Origin: Eucalyptus grandis
Lineage: Eukaryota > Streptophyta > Magnoliopsida > Myrtales > Myrtaceae
DNA: 64,000 nucleotides
Direction: 5' to 3'
Assembly: GCF_016545825.1 (NCBI RefSeq)
Contig: NC_052618.1
Coordinates: 58,024,561 to 58,088,560, forward strand
The notes beneath the pieces are model-generated. The model saw only the letters and a program-made list of their open reading frames with translations, made no database searches and was not told the DNA's origin. The position numbers and the translations under genes are program-made. Shown piece after piece: positions 34,751 to 52,682 of this stretch; the stretch's first letter is position 1, and each line of letters starts with the position of its first letter.

Positions 34751-36793
34751 CTATAACACAAAGTAATCACGGCATTCTGATGTTCCACAGAGGCATTTCT
34801 TTTTCCTTAAGTTAAAGCCATTATCACCTTCTTGAGGCAGAGTTCCATAATCATAAGTCAACTCCGTCATCAGAGGAATATGTCTAACTGCAAAAAAGGC
34901 AATGTGAACAAAAGACTCATTGTTTTCTTCATAAATAACTGGTTGCCAAAAGACATTTGGGTTGCAACTATGATTCATGAAGCGAGCCACATTTCCGAAG
35001 TCTTTGGCAGTCATAATTACTGGAGAAGGAATATCAGGATCCTCTGAAGCCCCATTTGTACCCTCTTCTCCTAGCAATCCAGGTTCATAATTCCACTTGA
35101 ATGGCTCGTAGCTACGGCTAGAGTCAAAGATATATTCATCATTATCACCTTCCTGCAGCTTCTTCTTTAGTCTGTCTTTGTCGATGACTTCACCAGCATA
35201 TTCACATATAAAAGCTCCAGCTCGAATAGGATCATATGAACGTAGGCCCCAACCCCTATCCTTTGTCTTGAACACCTCCAGACGGACTTTCAAACCACTC
35301 TGTGAGACTCGAATTTTGCAGTTAGGCCCGCATGGACAGGAAGGGCCACATTCATACACGAGAGGCTTTCGGCTCACCAGAACCCCGCTGGTAGTATATG
35401 GAAGATCGCCACTATTTTTCCTGATGCAAGCACAGTTGAGATCACCAGCAGCACATCCTTTACGACAGCCGCATCCATAAGAGGACTGCACTATTGCAAA
35501 TGATTTCGAGTACTTTGGAGTGGAACAATAAGTAAAGTAAGCAGGTCCTTTCTCATCGTCAAAATCGTTAACAAGGGAAACAGCAATTGTCTCGACCCCA
35601 GAAGTCAAGTCCGGAAGTATAAGTCCGGGACGGGATGAGATATTTTCCTTCCACTTTTCAATTGATTTCCAAACAGCAAAGGCTTCAGGCTGCCCTGGTA
35701 CTCTCACAAACTTGTATTTAAAAGTATTTGCACCAGATTTGCCTTTCTCCACCCATGATTCTTGTATAACATAAAGGCCATCATATACATAGATCTTTGC
35801 ATTCGGATTGGCTACATCTCTGATACCTCGAATAACTCTGACCTCATTGGCTCGACGCATGCTTCTTTCCAAAGCAAGATTACCCCTTTCAAGTTTCTGG
35901 TCACCAACAGGCTTATCTCGGGTCATGGCCCCACCTTGGCCACTGTAGATCAAAATATCCTTGTCTTCTGCATCATCATCGTAATATCCAGATGATACGA
36001 TGCTTACAGCTAGGGGTTCTTCATCCAAAGAACCTTTGCCACCTATCCAGTCAATTCCTCCCATAGACTGAGAATGAAGACCCACCATACACAACTCCAT
36101 CCGAAAAAAGAAAATGTCACCAACTTCAACCCCAGGGACAACTCCAATTCTTTTCCTCATGTTTGTCCTAAATCCTTTGGTCATCAAAATATTGGCAGCC
36201 CTCAAGTCCGACCTCCTTGCTAATCCACTAGGAACTTCCTTGGCATCCTCCAATTGGCTCAGCCTCCTACGAAGCCCATCAAATGTGATTAGTACAAGAT
36301 CAACCACATACCTGCTCCCATCTTCTCGTTGTGCTTGACTGACTGGAACAACATAATTTGCAGTGATAGCCGGATTAAGATGAAACTTTCTCCCCTTTTC
36401 CTTCTTCTGGGAAGAAGTAGACCCACGTGTCCGAGAAGAACTACGCTTTTTACTATTGGAAGGCCCAGCTTCTTTTCCCGATTGATCTACATCTCCATTT
36501 GCCATCTCAGGGGTTCTAAAAGCACGAATCGGTGCCGGAGCAGCCGGAGGAGTCCACGTCGGGGGTTCCTCGGGTTGGTTGACTTCAGGTGGCTCAGAAG
36601 GCGGTGGCATGCTAAAAGGGTAAAATGGGGAATAACCCGGAGGAAAGGGACCGCTGGGAGATGGACACAAAAAGGGTGGAGCTTCATTGGCATTTGGGAA
36701 GATAGGCCTCAGACTCCGCAGAGGCTTGACATCCAAAACCCTTGACTTATCGAAAGCTGGAGGAACAGCATTGAAACCTGAACCTCCTTGCAT
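34751..36793 (-). CDS. SUVH1: SUVH1/3-type histone H3K9 methyltransferase homologue
   Basis: A single uninterrupted exon of 680 residues, as is usual for the SUVH1/SUVH3 clade. Order: Pro-rich N-terminus (residues 35-90), basic Ser-rich patch (SKKRSSSRTRG, 114-124), SRA/YDG domain about 215-365 (GVVPGVEVGDIFFFRMEL, YVYDGLY), Cys-rich pre-SET about 405-495 (CGCRKGC, CPCGPNC), SET about 497-650 with GWGLRS, RFMNHSCNPN (604-613) and LTYDYG (645-650), and post-SET CLCGTSEC (667-674). The catalytic and Zn-binding residues look intact. SUVH proteins bind methylated DNA through SRA and methylate H3K9; the Arabidopsis SUVH1 and SUVH3 proteins are instead known as readers that promote expression of methylated genes. 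Naming as SUVH1 rather than SUVH3 is by general similarity only. Confidence 0.93.
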   Translation of the reverse strand: MQGGSGFNAVPPAFDKSRVLDVKPLRSLRPIFPNANEAPPFLCPSPSGPFPPGYSPFYPFSMPPPSEPPEVNQPEEPPTWTPPAAPAPIRAFRTPEMANGDVDQSGKEAGPSNSKKRSSSRTRGSTSSQKKEKGRKFHLNPAITANYVVPVSQAQREDGSRYVVDLVLITFDGLRRRLSQLEDAKEVPSGLARRSDLRAANILMTKGFRTNMRKRIGVVPGVEVGDIFFFRMELCMVGLHSQSMGGIDWIGGKGSLDEEPLAVSIVSSGYYDDDAEDKDILIYSGQGGAMTRDKPVGDQKLERGNLALERSMRRANEVRVIRGIRDVANPNAKIYVYDGLYVIQESWVEKGKSGANTFKYKFVRVPGQPEAFAVWKSIEKWKENISSRPGLILPDLTSGVETIAVSLVNDFDDEKGPAYFTYCSTPKYSKSFAIVQSSYGCGCRKGCAAGDLNCACIRKNSGDLPYTTSGVLVSRKPLVYECGPSCPCGPNCKIRVSQSGLKVRLEVFKTKDRGWGLRSYDPIRAGAFICEYAGEVIDKDRLKKKLQEGDNDEYIFDSSRSYEPFKWNYEPGLLGEEGTNGASEDPDIPSPVIMTAKDFGNVARFMNHSCNPNVFWQPVIYEENNESFVHIAFFAVRHIPLMTELTYDYGTLPQEGDNGFNLRKKKCLCGTSECRDYFVL

Positions 36794-37059
36794 TTACAAA
36801 CTCCGGGGAGATTAACACTTTAAAGAAACCCGATGTGTTACCACTGCAACAACAACACACCGCCTGAAGAGCTCTTCAGAACAAGTAGTTTCGCTCATAA
36901 CAACTCCCGGAATCCACCTCGATGACCTTTATTCATGATATGAGACATTCTCCTTCCCCGGAACTCAGGAACACGGCAACTTACAGGAGAATATTGTAAA
37001 TCTGACAAACACAACCTTCTTAACCAGGGCAAAGTCAAAGGGTCACCCAGAAACCATAC

Positions 37060-37356
37060 CTGAGAAAAAATAACAAAAAAAAAAAAAAAAAAGCTTAAAG
37101 AAGTTAATCCACACGAATTCTTTAATCGCTTGAAAACACATGCAGCATAACCTCAAGCCTAAGTTTCGGATCAAGCAACGATCTTTGAAGGAAATGAGGA
37201 TTCTAAAAACCCAAAGCTTCGAACTTCGAAGCCCAGAAAGAATATCCAGATCTACACCCAAAAAAATACCTCATTTTTTTCTCGTAGGACATCATAATTA
37301 CGCATTCCATCGGGGGGAAAGAAGAGGGACGAGAGCGATAAAGATAAAAGTCTCAC
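37060..37356 (-). other. leader (5' UTR) intron of the SUVH gene
   Basis: On the minus strand, donor GGAAAG|gtgaga at 37,357/37,356 and acceptor ttttttctcag at 37,060. It lies about 270 bp before the ATG. SUVH genes with intronless coding regions commonly keep an intron in the leader. Inferred from splice signals. Confidence 0.5.
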
Positions 37357-37588
37357 CTTTCCGGTCGGTTTACATCATGCTAGGGCTTCGAAGGCTAGAA
37401 CAGCCAAGGATCGATGGTCCAAACCGGCAAAACATCCAGAACCCAGTTATCTCCACAACGAGCGACTTCAAAAAGTTCAAACCCTCATGTCATTTTCTCT
37501 GTGGGACTCTCTCTATCTGGGTTTAGCTCTTGCTTGCGTGAAGAAGATCGTAAGCCGCTTTTATACCAGCCATCTCTCCACACGCCCT

Positions 37589-37640
37589 CTCCGTCTCCGT
37601 CTCCGTCTCCGTCTCCCTCTCTCTCTCTCTCTCCCCCTCT
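37589..37640. repeat. CTCCGT x4 hexamer repeat followed by a CT tract
   Basis: Four exact CTCCGT units at 37,589-37,612, followed by an almost pure CT run. It lies at the probable transcription start region of the SUVH gene, as a GA-rich tract on the coding strand. Confidence 0.9.
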
Positions 37641-38298
37641 TTTGTTTTGTTTTGCTTTGTCCAAAAAGTGGGACTCTTTTTAGGACATGAGCAAACGGTC
37701 TTGTTTTCCCTCATCTTTTTCGGTAACATGTTTTGACGAAATTACATTTTATACCAGAAAGTTACATTTCTTTCTCAAGGAGAATCTATACTTTAGTTCT
37801 TCTCAATACGTGGCGCTTCAGAGAATATTAAATGACTATTTCTGATTAGTATCTTGATTACTCACTTTGATGGGTACTGATTCGTAAAATTAACCCACTA
37901 AAGTTACTCTACTATATTCTGTAATAAAAAAAGGTTTAATCTTTCGAATTTGGGTCAATGGCAATTGGTTAATGCCCAGATGGGTTCAAGTCTGGAATAT
38001 AGTAGCTTTTTGGCATTAATTAGCATTGATTAGTGATATCTAATCCTAATCATTTGATGCAAAATCAGCAGATATCATAAAATGAAATTATGGCATGTGG
38101 AGTCTGGAGTCCTCATCATGAATGATGAATATCAGGATTTCTAATCTATTGATAAGGAAAGTTAGCTTACAAATAACGACAACTTTTACTGGTTAATTTT
38201 CTTGATGAACAAATAAAAAAATGCCTTATCATCAAGAGAATTATATTGCATCCGTCACCCTGTTCTCTGGTCACAGCAGCCACCTCAAACTCATGACA

Positions 38299-43832
<5,534 letters not shown>

Positions 43833-43910
43833 TGGTGAGAGAGATCAGGGTGTGGTTCCACAAGGAGTGAAAGTGAAGAAGAAGGCAAGAACTCCATGAG
43901 AGACCATGCA

Positions 43911-43918
43911 TTTAAATA
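43911..43918 (-). promoter_or_regulatory. TATA-like element of the subtilase gene
   Basis: TATTTAAA on the minus strand lies about 80 bp before the ATG at 43,832. This is a reasonable TATA position for a short leader; no other promoter element is evident. Confidence 0.4.
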
Positions 43919-46440
43919 CACTCGCATTGGATCATGGGCAATATAACATAATCAGTTAAAAGAATATGTGGTTGAGTGTGAACTAAGTTGCCCACCTCAA
44001 AAAAGTACAGCCATGACACTGAATATGATAAGGAAGTGGAAAAAGCCACAAAACTTAGGTGATTAAATTCCATCATTAGACTCTCCCTATCTCTCAAACT
44101 CTCTGTTCTGATCCAAAGTGCAAGATTTGGAAGATCATGTGTGATGACTCTGTCATTTTTTGACTGATTTTGGTCACATTAAGCTCTCTCTCTCATCCTC
44201 CTCCTCCCCCTGTGCTGGCAAACAATTATCTTTGTGTGACCCACCAAGACATAGTTTTTGTTTGGCCAGTTGTGCTTGTCGGTTGATGCTCTTCATTGAG
44301 GCGTAATAAAGACTTAATTCCATGTGAACCAAGGATTGAGATGATAACACCTGATTTTTTAGAGCCTGGAGGAAACTGCGGGAGGCAAGTTGTCTCTCTT
44401 TTGGGGAAAACGGAAAAGATGAAGCCTGCCCCTCCTGATAACATACTGCATGACTCAATTCCATAGTACACTAACTAAAATAACCGTTTTAAGAGAATCT
44501 ACATACGATGCATGCACTGAAAAGTCCCACTGTAGATGTCATATTTCTATCAAGTAGTAATTGTGTGCTTATTGAATGTATTGGATATCATTTCTCCAGC
44601 TTTATAATTTTTTGAATTTCGAAGGTACATTTTTTTATTTTTTTATTTTTGCATGAGTGGAACCGCAACTAAAATATGATGTAGGGTCGGGCATGATAAA
44701 TCAAGCCTTACACTGAATATAAAAACACTTCACATTTTTCGAGACATTAAAAATGACTAAATTTTTTTTAATTTCGCAAGCAATACTATTTTTTAAAGTG
44801 TGTTCGTCGGTGCATTAATGCAATGCACCATCACAGAATAGGCTTCTGCAAGAGAGAAGCAAAGCGAAAACTGGATTGCTTCTGTTTAGGCATGTGGGCT
44901 CTCTCTCTCTCTCCCTCTCCCCATGTGTCCGACAGGCAGAATAGAAAAAAATCAAGAGCATCCTCTTCTTATTCGGTCTAATCTTGAGACTACCACATTG
45001 TGATTGCACTTGCATGTTTTTCCTTAGTTGAAGTAGTTGCAGCTGTAGAAGATAAGCCATGTGAGAAGTGGTGTGTTGTGGCTTTAGCCTTTTGCTTTGG
45101 CTCGAGTTTTGCACCAAAGAAAATCGGAAGTTTCGATAGAGATTTTCCTAAACTCTCTTTTGAATTTTTAAGAGAAACGATTGGCCAAATAGTGTCTTAC
45201 CTATAGATAGATGCATTTGAGGCAAGACACAACTAAAAAAGTGGAAAAGCTATGCCGCATGAAATTCTAGGTGCGACAAGCCCTCCAAACGAAGTCGAAA
45301 AGCGATGCTACATGAAGTGGTGTATCGTTCATGGCACAAACAAAAGGGATATACATTACTTGCAGTGTCAGCAATGGGCATGCGCTAGTGCTTCTTTTGC
45401 AAAAGACGAGGGAGATAAGATGACGGGAAGCTTCACTAGGCAAAAGGTGCAAAATTCTCTCCTTTTATTCTGTAGTCTAAAATCCCAGATGACAAACACG
45501 AGAGAACATTCTCTTCTCCTTCACGTTCTTGATTTTCCTACCCATACAAGCTGTATGCTTTTACTTTCTTTTGCCTCTCGTCTCTTCCCTTGGATCTTTT
45601 TCCATATTCTCTCTTGTCCACTGTGGAGCACACAACACTCAGTAGCTTTGTTATCGATCCGGTGTTAACTTGATCTTTCTTATGCTCGTGGTCATCGACT
45701 TGTCGGTGTGTTTTAAGCTTCATTTTCATCTGTTCAGGTCAATCAATGACACTACGCCTTGATAAGACTATTCTACCTTCATTTGCTGTACCGCCAAGAA
45801 CTTTTGGTTTATGCTTTAGCTCCTCCGGTTTGTCACATCATTATACTCAGTCCTAAAATAGGGGTAAGAGAGTGAAATCTCACATCAGATCTTTTTCCCC
45901 ACAATGCCCTAAATTAAAGATTGCTTTTTCTTGGCCATCAGATCGAATGTTTGCTTGAACTTGGTTTTCATTATAACAGCTCTTTATATGCTGCCATGAT
46001 GTTGTTCCGCAAACTCGCTCATTTACTTCCTCGCCTTCTTTCTCACTGAGACAGATTCGATCAAGACAGCAGATGTACAGTGCAATTGCAGACATGCTAC
46101 TGAGAATGAGGCTGGATTACAAAATTGATTTATTAAGTTACATAGAGAACTCTAATAAGAGAAATAAACAAGTGGGTCAAGCACCCAAAAAGGATCTGCC
46201 CCATCGCTTTTTTATAGACTAGTTTAACGACCTCTAGCAATGTTCCAACCAAACCAATCAGTTACGAGTCATTTAAGACATTGTTTCCTTTACGTAGAAC
46301 CAAATTCTATCTAAAAGTGCCCCGCATGTTCAACTTCACTGAAATATCTACAACGTCCTCTTACCTTCAGATTAGAGAACCCAAAAGAGAAAGGCTCGCG
46401 ATCGAGAAGAACATAAACTCTACATTGAACTTATAGACGT
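43919..46440. other. intergenic region between the subtilase and NCA1
   Basis: Upstream flank of the subtilase and downstream flank of NCA1. It contains ct-rich tracts (near 44,185 and 44,900-44,920) and several short open frames on both strands that lack motifs and splice context. I see no supported gene. Confidence 0.5.
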
Positions 46441-46842
46441 CACTTGACGTCGCAACATCCACCTTACAGCTTCAGGTGCAAAAATCCCAGGAACCATTTA
46501 TTACAGGAGAGAGGCTACAAGAGCATTACATATTGGGACTTCAAGGTAGAAAGTTACGAAACCATGAGAACAAACCGATACTAGAACAAGAGGGAAACAG
46601 ATTAGCCACCACAGCTTCATTCAGTGGTCACTCACAGATTACAAAGCATGTCAATGCCTTTCTGCTGCCGACAATACCCATCACTTAGTCCTGCAGGACT
46701 ATCTTCTTGGGTTACATCATAGATGCACTTTCAACTCTTGCAGTTTCTCATGAAACTGATTTTATTATTCGAGACGGAAGGCCAGGAATATACAGTAGCA
46801 GAGGAAGGTAGACAAACATCTGAAGCCTGACCTGAGCGAGTT

Positions 46843-48562
46843 TTATTTAGGTTCTTTCTCCACCAGCTGGGTTTTCAGAAACTCCAGCACCGATTGCCGC
46901 TGTATAGGGTGCTAAAAATGTCAAAACGAGCTTTAGTAGCAAAAGTAGAAATCAAGCCAAGAAAATTCATCTTACACGCTGTTCGAGACCAATATCTTCA
47001 GATTTCAGTGTCAATGATTCCAGCAGCTTTATGCCTTCTTGAAATCCTTGAGTGGCATTATTTTCATTTCCAAGGCTCCTGTCGACATCCGCCACTTTCG
47101 CCAGAGAAACAGCCACATCCAGAATCTGTTGACAGATGGATGACCAATTGCCGACTATTAATAACAATTAAAGAAATTCAACAAGGATGACCAATTGCCA
47201 ACGTGAATTTGCTTGACATGAAAAAATCAAATTTATCAAGTGACCAGTGTTCCGTCACACTGAACAAAAGTATCGTTCAAGGTTCGCTCTTTTGAGAGTC
47301 TGTCCAAAAGAGAATGGCAAAGTATTTACTATCCATGGTTGCAGAAAATAATAGCAATATTAAGACTGCCATACTACCCTAAAGATTGACCAAATGTCAG
47401 ACTTGCTCAAACAGGGTTATACTGACATTGGGAGAAATACCTGAATGTGGACTCAATCTGATTTACATACATTAACAGGTGTAACCACAGGTAGAAAACC
47501 CAAACCTAGCTCACCCACTAACAATCTATGGTACACGACAAATAGAGTTTGAATCAACATGTCATATTCTAGTAATTTGAACCAGTCATCTGTAGATGTT
47601 CTTCTTAGTCAAGAGTAGGTTACAACAAATTGAGAGCAATGTTGAAAACCACGAAAATTCAGAAAGGCCTTCTTGATAACACCCATCCAACTAAAGTAGT
47701 AAGTCAGTGCTCCCAAAACACAAGTCAAACTTAAAGGAGCACGACAAAAGAAAAGGCCAAACTCAGGGAGGAAGAGAGACCGAAAGAACCTGCATAAAAA
47801 TCATGCAAGGACACATTATGTATAAGTAACTAACGTTCTGTGTGCCAGTATTACCTGATATGCTTTAATGTTGCAGCATGCGTACTTCATATGGACAGAG
47901 TTTACGATGCTAGCATGAATAATAACTCATAATTAAGTAAACATCTTCTGATGCACTTTGGTTCATGCAGTGAACCTCATTGCAATGGGGAAGTCAGTTT
48001 ATCCAGCCAAGTTTCCTATTTAAATTACATTGCCACTACAACTAACATGCAACACCAAGAATACTTGTTGACCACATCATTATGAGACAATAAGTATCAT
48101 CTAAACAAATTTTTTAAGTTCAAGCATGATTTATATTGTATTCTGTTTTCTAAATTATGTGCTAGTCCATCCTCTTCCCCACTATTGTTCAGTGAACGTG
48201 GATAATAGAGGAGAAATCATATGGATAGCAAAAAAATAAATATTCACAACAAGTGCTAACGGATACATTGCAACATAAAGAAGATATCCTACAACTTCAT
48301 CACGAAGGCATTGCTGCAAATCGAAGATATACTAGAACTTCATGGTGAAGGATAAGAACTGCACACACAAGTGGCAAAAAGAACGAACCTGCGAAGGAAC
48401 ATCCGGACTATCCTTTGCAGCATCTCGACGGACATTCAAGGATCGGTCATAATAAGATCTTGCGGCTTGCAGGTCTCCATCATAATATTTAAGATCGCCA
48501 ATTTTGTTGAGGGAAACAGAGAGTGTATGTGTGATCTGCATGGAAGCAAGTTTGACATGCAC

Positions 48563-48614
<52 letters not shown>

Positions 48615-50347
48615 ATTGAGTATAATGTCAGCATTGAGTATAATGTCAGCACAATATCAACTAAATACCATGCAATTACCTCCATATCATCTGCTGGCAA
48701 TTTTTCTAAAAACCCAACACTTTCCTCAAAATATGTGACCGCAGACACAGCATCTCCTATTGCTCGACTGCAACAGACATGCAACATTGACAGTCAATCA
48801 CTATCATCTAATATGTCTCAATAATTGAAGTATTTCAATTTCACAATGCAAAAGGAATTTTGTAAAATGCAAAGAAACTTTAATCAACTTTACATTTTAT
48901 AAAATACTATATCTATATCTTTGACAGTAATGCATCAATATCTATTCAAAAGCAGCCAGAAACTACAAACCTTGGAACCACAGGCCGCAGCCTTAAGTCT
49001 TGACCACCTTACAACTCAACACTAACTCTAGCATACAATGCAACAAAGATCAATGACCAAAACCATAACTAACTCCCGAACCAGAGAAATTATCTCAATT
49101 GAGCTATCTTTAGTGCATAAGAACTCCAGCCATAACAAGAGAAGCCTTTTCCTGGCTACATACAGGAATGAGGCAACAGAAAATATACCCCATTTACTGC
49201 TGGCTAAAGGCATGCATTTCTGAAATCTTTTAAGTTAAGCTATCAATACATCAGATTTTGCAATTTCTAGCAGAAGTCCAATTGCAATATGAAACTTAAA
49301 GTTTAAACGTGGGGATATCTGGTTGATGAGAGAGAGAGAGAGAGAACCAGCAGTCACCAAGCATGCCGAGGACAGCACCCAGCTGAGAACACAATTCTGA
49401 CGTGCTGCCCGTTCTTGTTATCTGATCTCTGATATCCTCAGCACAGACACTGAGTCTTGATTTGGCACTTTCCACATTTTGAGCACGAAAAGCCTACACA
49501 AGTGGGAAAATAACTTAAGAGCATAGATTGTCAAACGGAACTCGTGGTACCACAAAGCATAAAGTCCCAATGATTCAGAAATGCGATTCTATAAACCCAC
49601 CCGCATGGCTTGTTGAACCAAGAAAGCACCTCTTTCCAAAGACACGTCCTCATATATCACCGTCTCCTTCGCGCTAACTTCCTCTTTATCAACATTCTCA
49701 ACATGGGACCTCTTAATTCTACCATGGCCTTCGATAAACCGATCAACTATGCTCTGAAGATTCGAGTCAGCTTCTGTGCCCTCAATATCAGCTCCACAGA
49801 GTGGGCAGTCCTTAAATCGCAATATACATGCTCTACATTCAACAACCCAAGCGAAATAATCGTAAGGTCCACAAAGCTTAAAGAGGAAAATTCAGACAAG
49901 CACCGCTGGACAGATAAAAGATATGCATTCGACTGAACTAACCTAGCCCACTCTCCCCACGTCACCCAAGCAATAATTCGTATGCGAACTTTCTTTAACA
50001 GACTACTAGAGACACAAGTAATAAAACCGAAATAACACGAAAGGAATGATATTTAAAGGTCCTCACTTGCAGAAGACGTGAGAACAGGGCACGCATTTGG
50101 CGCAATCGAACAGAAGGGCCTGACAGATCATGCAGCTGAGAGGGCCGAGCTTGAACGTCTGCGAGTCGTAGCCGAGGGGGCACTTGGGGGAGATGGCCCC
50201 GGCATCCGGCGGCGCGTCGTAGCCGAAGGGGCACTTGGGGGAGACGCTCGCGGGATCCGCGCCGGCCTCCTTCTGGTGCTTCCTGGACGACGGCGGCGGC
50301 GCGTCCTCGGGACGCGACGCCTTCACGAAGGGGCAGACCGGTTTCAT
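46843..50347 (-). CDS. NCA1: NCA1 (NO CATALASE ACTIVITY 1), RING and TPR catalase chaperone
   Basis: Seven exons: complement(46843-46899, 46976-47125, 48389-48535, 48680-48767, 49348-49493, 49601-49832, 50067-50347), 366 residues. Residues 72-106 form a C3HC4 RING split by intron 1: C72-x2-C75, C88-x-H90, C93-x2-C96, C103-x2-C106 (within SCMICQALLF, SHVFCK and DCPLCG). The C-terminal half is helical TPR-like (VSYFEES-type repeats: VTYFEESVGFLEKLP, LNKIGDLKYYDGDLQAARSYYDR, VADVDRSLGNE). In Arabidopsis, NCA1 folds and activates catalase, so loss removes catalase activity. The start is the ATG before KPVCPFVKASRP; a CPFGYD motif occurs twice before the RING. The first exon is GC-rich. Transcribed divergently from the PPR gene. 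Confidence 0.92.
48567..48612. repeat. (AG)23 microsatellite in NCA1 intron 4
   Basis: A pure AG run of 46 bp inside the 144-bp intron 48,536-48,679. On the transcript it is a (CU)23 run, 31 nt upstream of the acceptor. Confidence 0.97.
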
Positions 50348-50542
50348 CTGAAGGCTTCCTTCCAACAGCAATTACCGACGCGGACCTGCAACTAAACCCC
50401 CCGCGCGAGGGGCCGACAACGATCCGTCAGCGACAATCGAACGAAACGGATCGCGAAATCGATGGGCAATTCGAGGCCGGGGCCATCGGGCCTCAACCGA
50501 AGATCAATCGAATCGGATAGATGCAACGATTTCAGCGGTCAT

Positions 50543-50580
<38 letters not shown>

Positions 50581-50738
50581 CCTGGGGGAGAGGTTGTGGA
50601 GCCGATGAAGCTTTGCTGCTTCTGCTTCTGCTTCTTCTTCTTCTTCCTCTTCTTCGTCTTCGCACCACCTGTTCTTTTTTCCCCTTCCCCGATTCGATTT
50701 TCTATTATCGCGTTAACTATTTATTTGGCTTCGTTATA

Positions 50739-50776
<38 letters not shown>

Positions 50777-51930
50777 AATTACCCCAACTAATAAGGATGC
50801 ACATGACAACTATTATGTTTTAAAATAGATTTTTCTCTTTCTATTTCTAGAAAATATTTTACGTAAAAAGTAACCGTTTAATAACAACACAAAATTTATA
50901 TTTTAAAAATAAAAATTCGTTTGATAACGACATAAAATTTATTCATTTCGGACGACTTCATTATATATAGTAAATTACCTCACCTAATAATATTCTTGAA
51001 CCATATGATTTTTGAATTTTCAGGAAAATATTAAATGGAGAAAAGTCACCCTAATTCCTAAATTATGATCATCTTAATACATTTATCCAAAGTTTTTTTT
51101 ATTGCATAAAAACCCTCAAACTTATATTTACATGACACATATATATTTACCTGAAATTATCATTTGAACAGTCAAATATTCATCGATGGCATTTATTTGC
51201 AATTTTTTTTTCCTATGGAAGGAATTTGAAATGAGGGAAGAAGTTTGCTTTTCTTTATCATATCAAAACTCTTTACTCTCTAGTATCATCCAAACCAAAG
51301 TGTACTTCAAATTTGATCTTAAAATTGAAGGATTTATCTTGAAAATAGATGTATGAATGTAAATTTATGGCTTTCAACATTAGGATTTGGAGTAAATATA
51401 TCATACCGATATAAATTATAGATAATTATATCACATAAATATAAGTTTTGAATTTTTTGTGTCATAAAAAAAATTAAATTAGATACGTCACAGTATATAC
51501 AATTTATGATTTTTAGTGATTTTTTTCTAATGGTAGGTAGTGATATTTATTCATCTTGAGAGGTTGGGGCGTTTACATTTGAAGTGATTTATGGAATAAA
51601 AAAAATAAAATAAAAAAGAGGGTATGCTTTCAATTATTGTGATTTGAGACATGAGAGCGACAAGGGGACAATTGTTTACAGTTGGACGTTGAAAGATGAA
51701 ATTCCTCTGTGCTTTTAAGAAAATAAATAAATAAATATGACAGAAAGTCTCAAAGACATCTTTTCTTTCGTACTTTAAGACAAGATTAGTTATATACTTT
51801 GACTCCTGTCAATTTCCGCGGTCGCTGATCGAAAACGGGCCGCCGTAAAATTAGGCCCGGCTCGTTTGAACGTCGGCCCGGCCCAGGACCGACCCGCTTT
51901 GCAGACCCGTCGGGGCGCCTCCATTTTTGT
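50348..51930. other. divergent intergenic region between NCA1 and the PPR gene
   Basis: This holds the NCA1 leader and promoter (purine run near 50,560-50,580 and a pyrimidine tract near 50,620-50,660), an AT microsatellite and about 1 kb of AT-rich DNA. From 51,780 it becomes GC-richer toward the PPR leader. No coding is seen. Confidence 0.5.
50741..50773. repeat. (AT)n microsatellite
   Basis: A pure alternating AT run of 33 bp in the upstream flank of NCA1. Confidence 0.95.
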
Positions 51931-52108
51931 ACAGTTTGACAGGAGAGAAGAGAGGAGAGAACTCAGAGAAGCCGTTAACTCTCTCTCTCTATCTCTTCCA
52001 GTCGCTCGTCAGGCGTTCTTCTGCAGTCGAGCTTGAGTTTCAGCTGAGCTTCACCGCTTCTCGAAGCCCTAGCAGTTGCACCGACTGCTTCGGCATGTTG
52101 CGCGGGTG

Positions 52109-52446
52109 GTAACGAGTTTGATCTCTGCGCTTTTTTTTTTTTTTTTTTTTTTTGGGCTTAATTTTGGTTTGCTTTTTCGTTTCTCTTCGTTCGTTTGGAG
52201 TATTTCAATCTACGTGCTCTTCGTGCTCCCTTTTTTTCCCGCTCGTTTCCGGGCGTCCGCGATGAAAGCGGGGGCCGAGGGGGTAGAGGTTGAAACTTTA
52301 TTGTGTACAATGATTTTTTTTTTTTTAATGTGTGTCCTGTGGTTTGGATTGGAAAAGGCTGGACCTTGTCGTGATATCGGCGCTTATATTCGGATAAGCA
52401 TAAGTCGCGAGCGCGTAGTGACTTTCCATCTCTTGCTTTTGTGTAG
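52109..52446 (+). other. probable leader intron of the PPR gene
   Basis: Donor gcgggtg|gtaacg and acceptor tgcttttgtgtag|gattt, with a 23-T run at 52,131-52,153 just after the donor. Inferred from splice signals and T-richness; not proven. Confidence 0.4.
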
Positions 52447-52682
52447 GATTTCGCAGGAGTATGTGGCCATCGTGGAGATTGAGGTTTTCTGGATTCTGAA
52501 TCGAGTAGTTTGTAGGTGTGCTTAATCAGGGTTTTGGTTTACTAGGAACATAAATGGGTAAATTTCCTTGCTTTTTGGAGTAGTACTTATAGCTTCAAAC
52601 GTGGAGGGTTGTGCGAGAATTAGTTGCCATGGAAATTGCAATGTTTGGAGCCATGTTATATCCATAGGTAGAATGAGAAAAT

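Noticed and set aside
36329..36745. 138-codon frame antisense to the SUVH N-terminus
   Set aside because: The SUVH frame is continuous and conserved here; the antisense frame is a by-product of the Pro/Ser-rich coding sequence.
45252..45668. 138-codon plus-strand frame
   Set aside because: No motif, no exon partners, and its composition is like that of the surrounding intergenic DNA.
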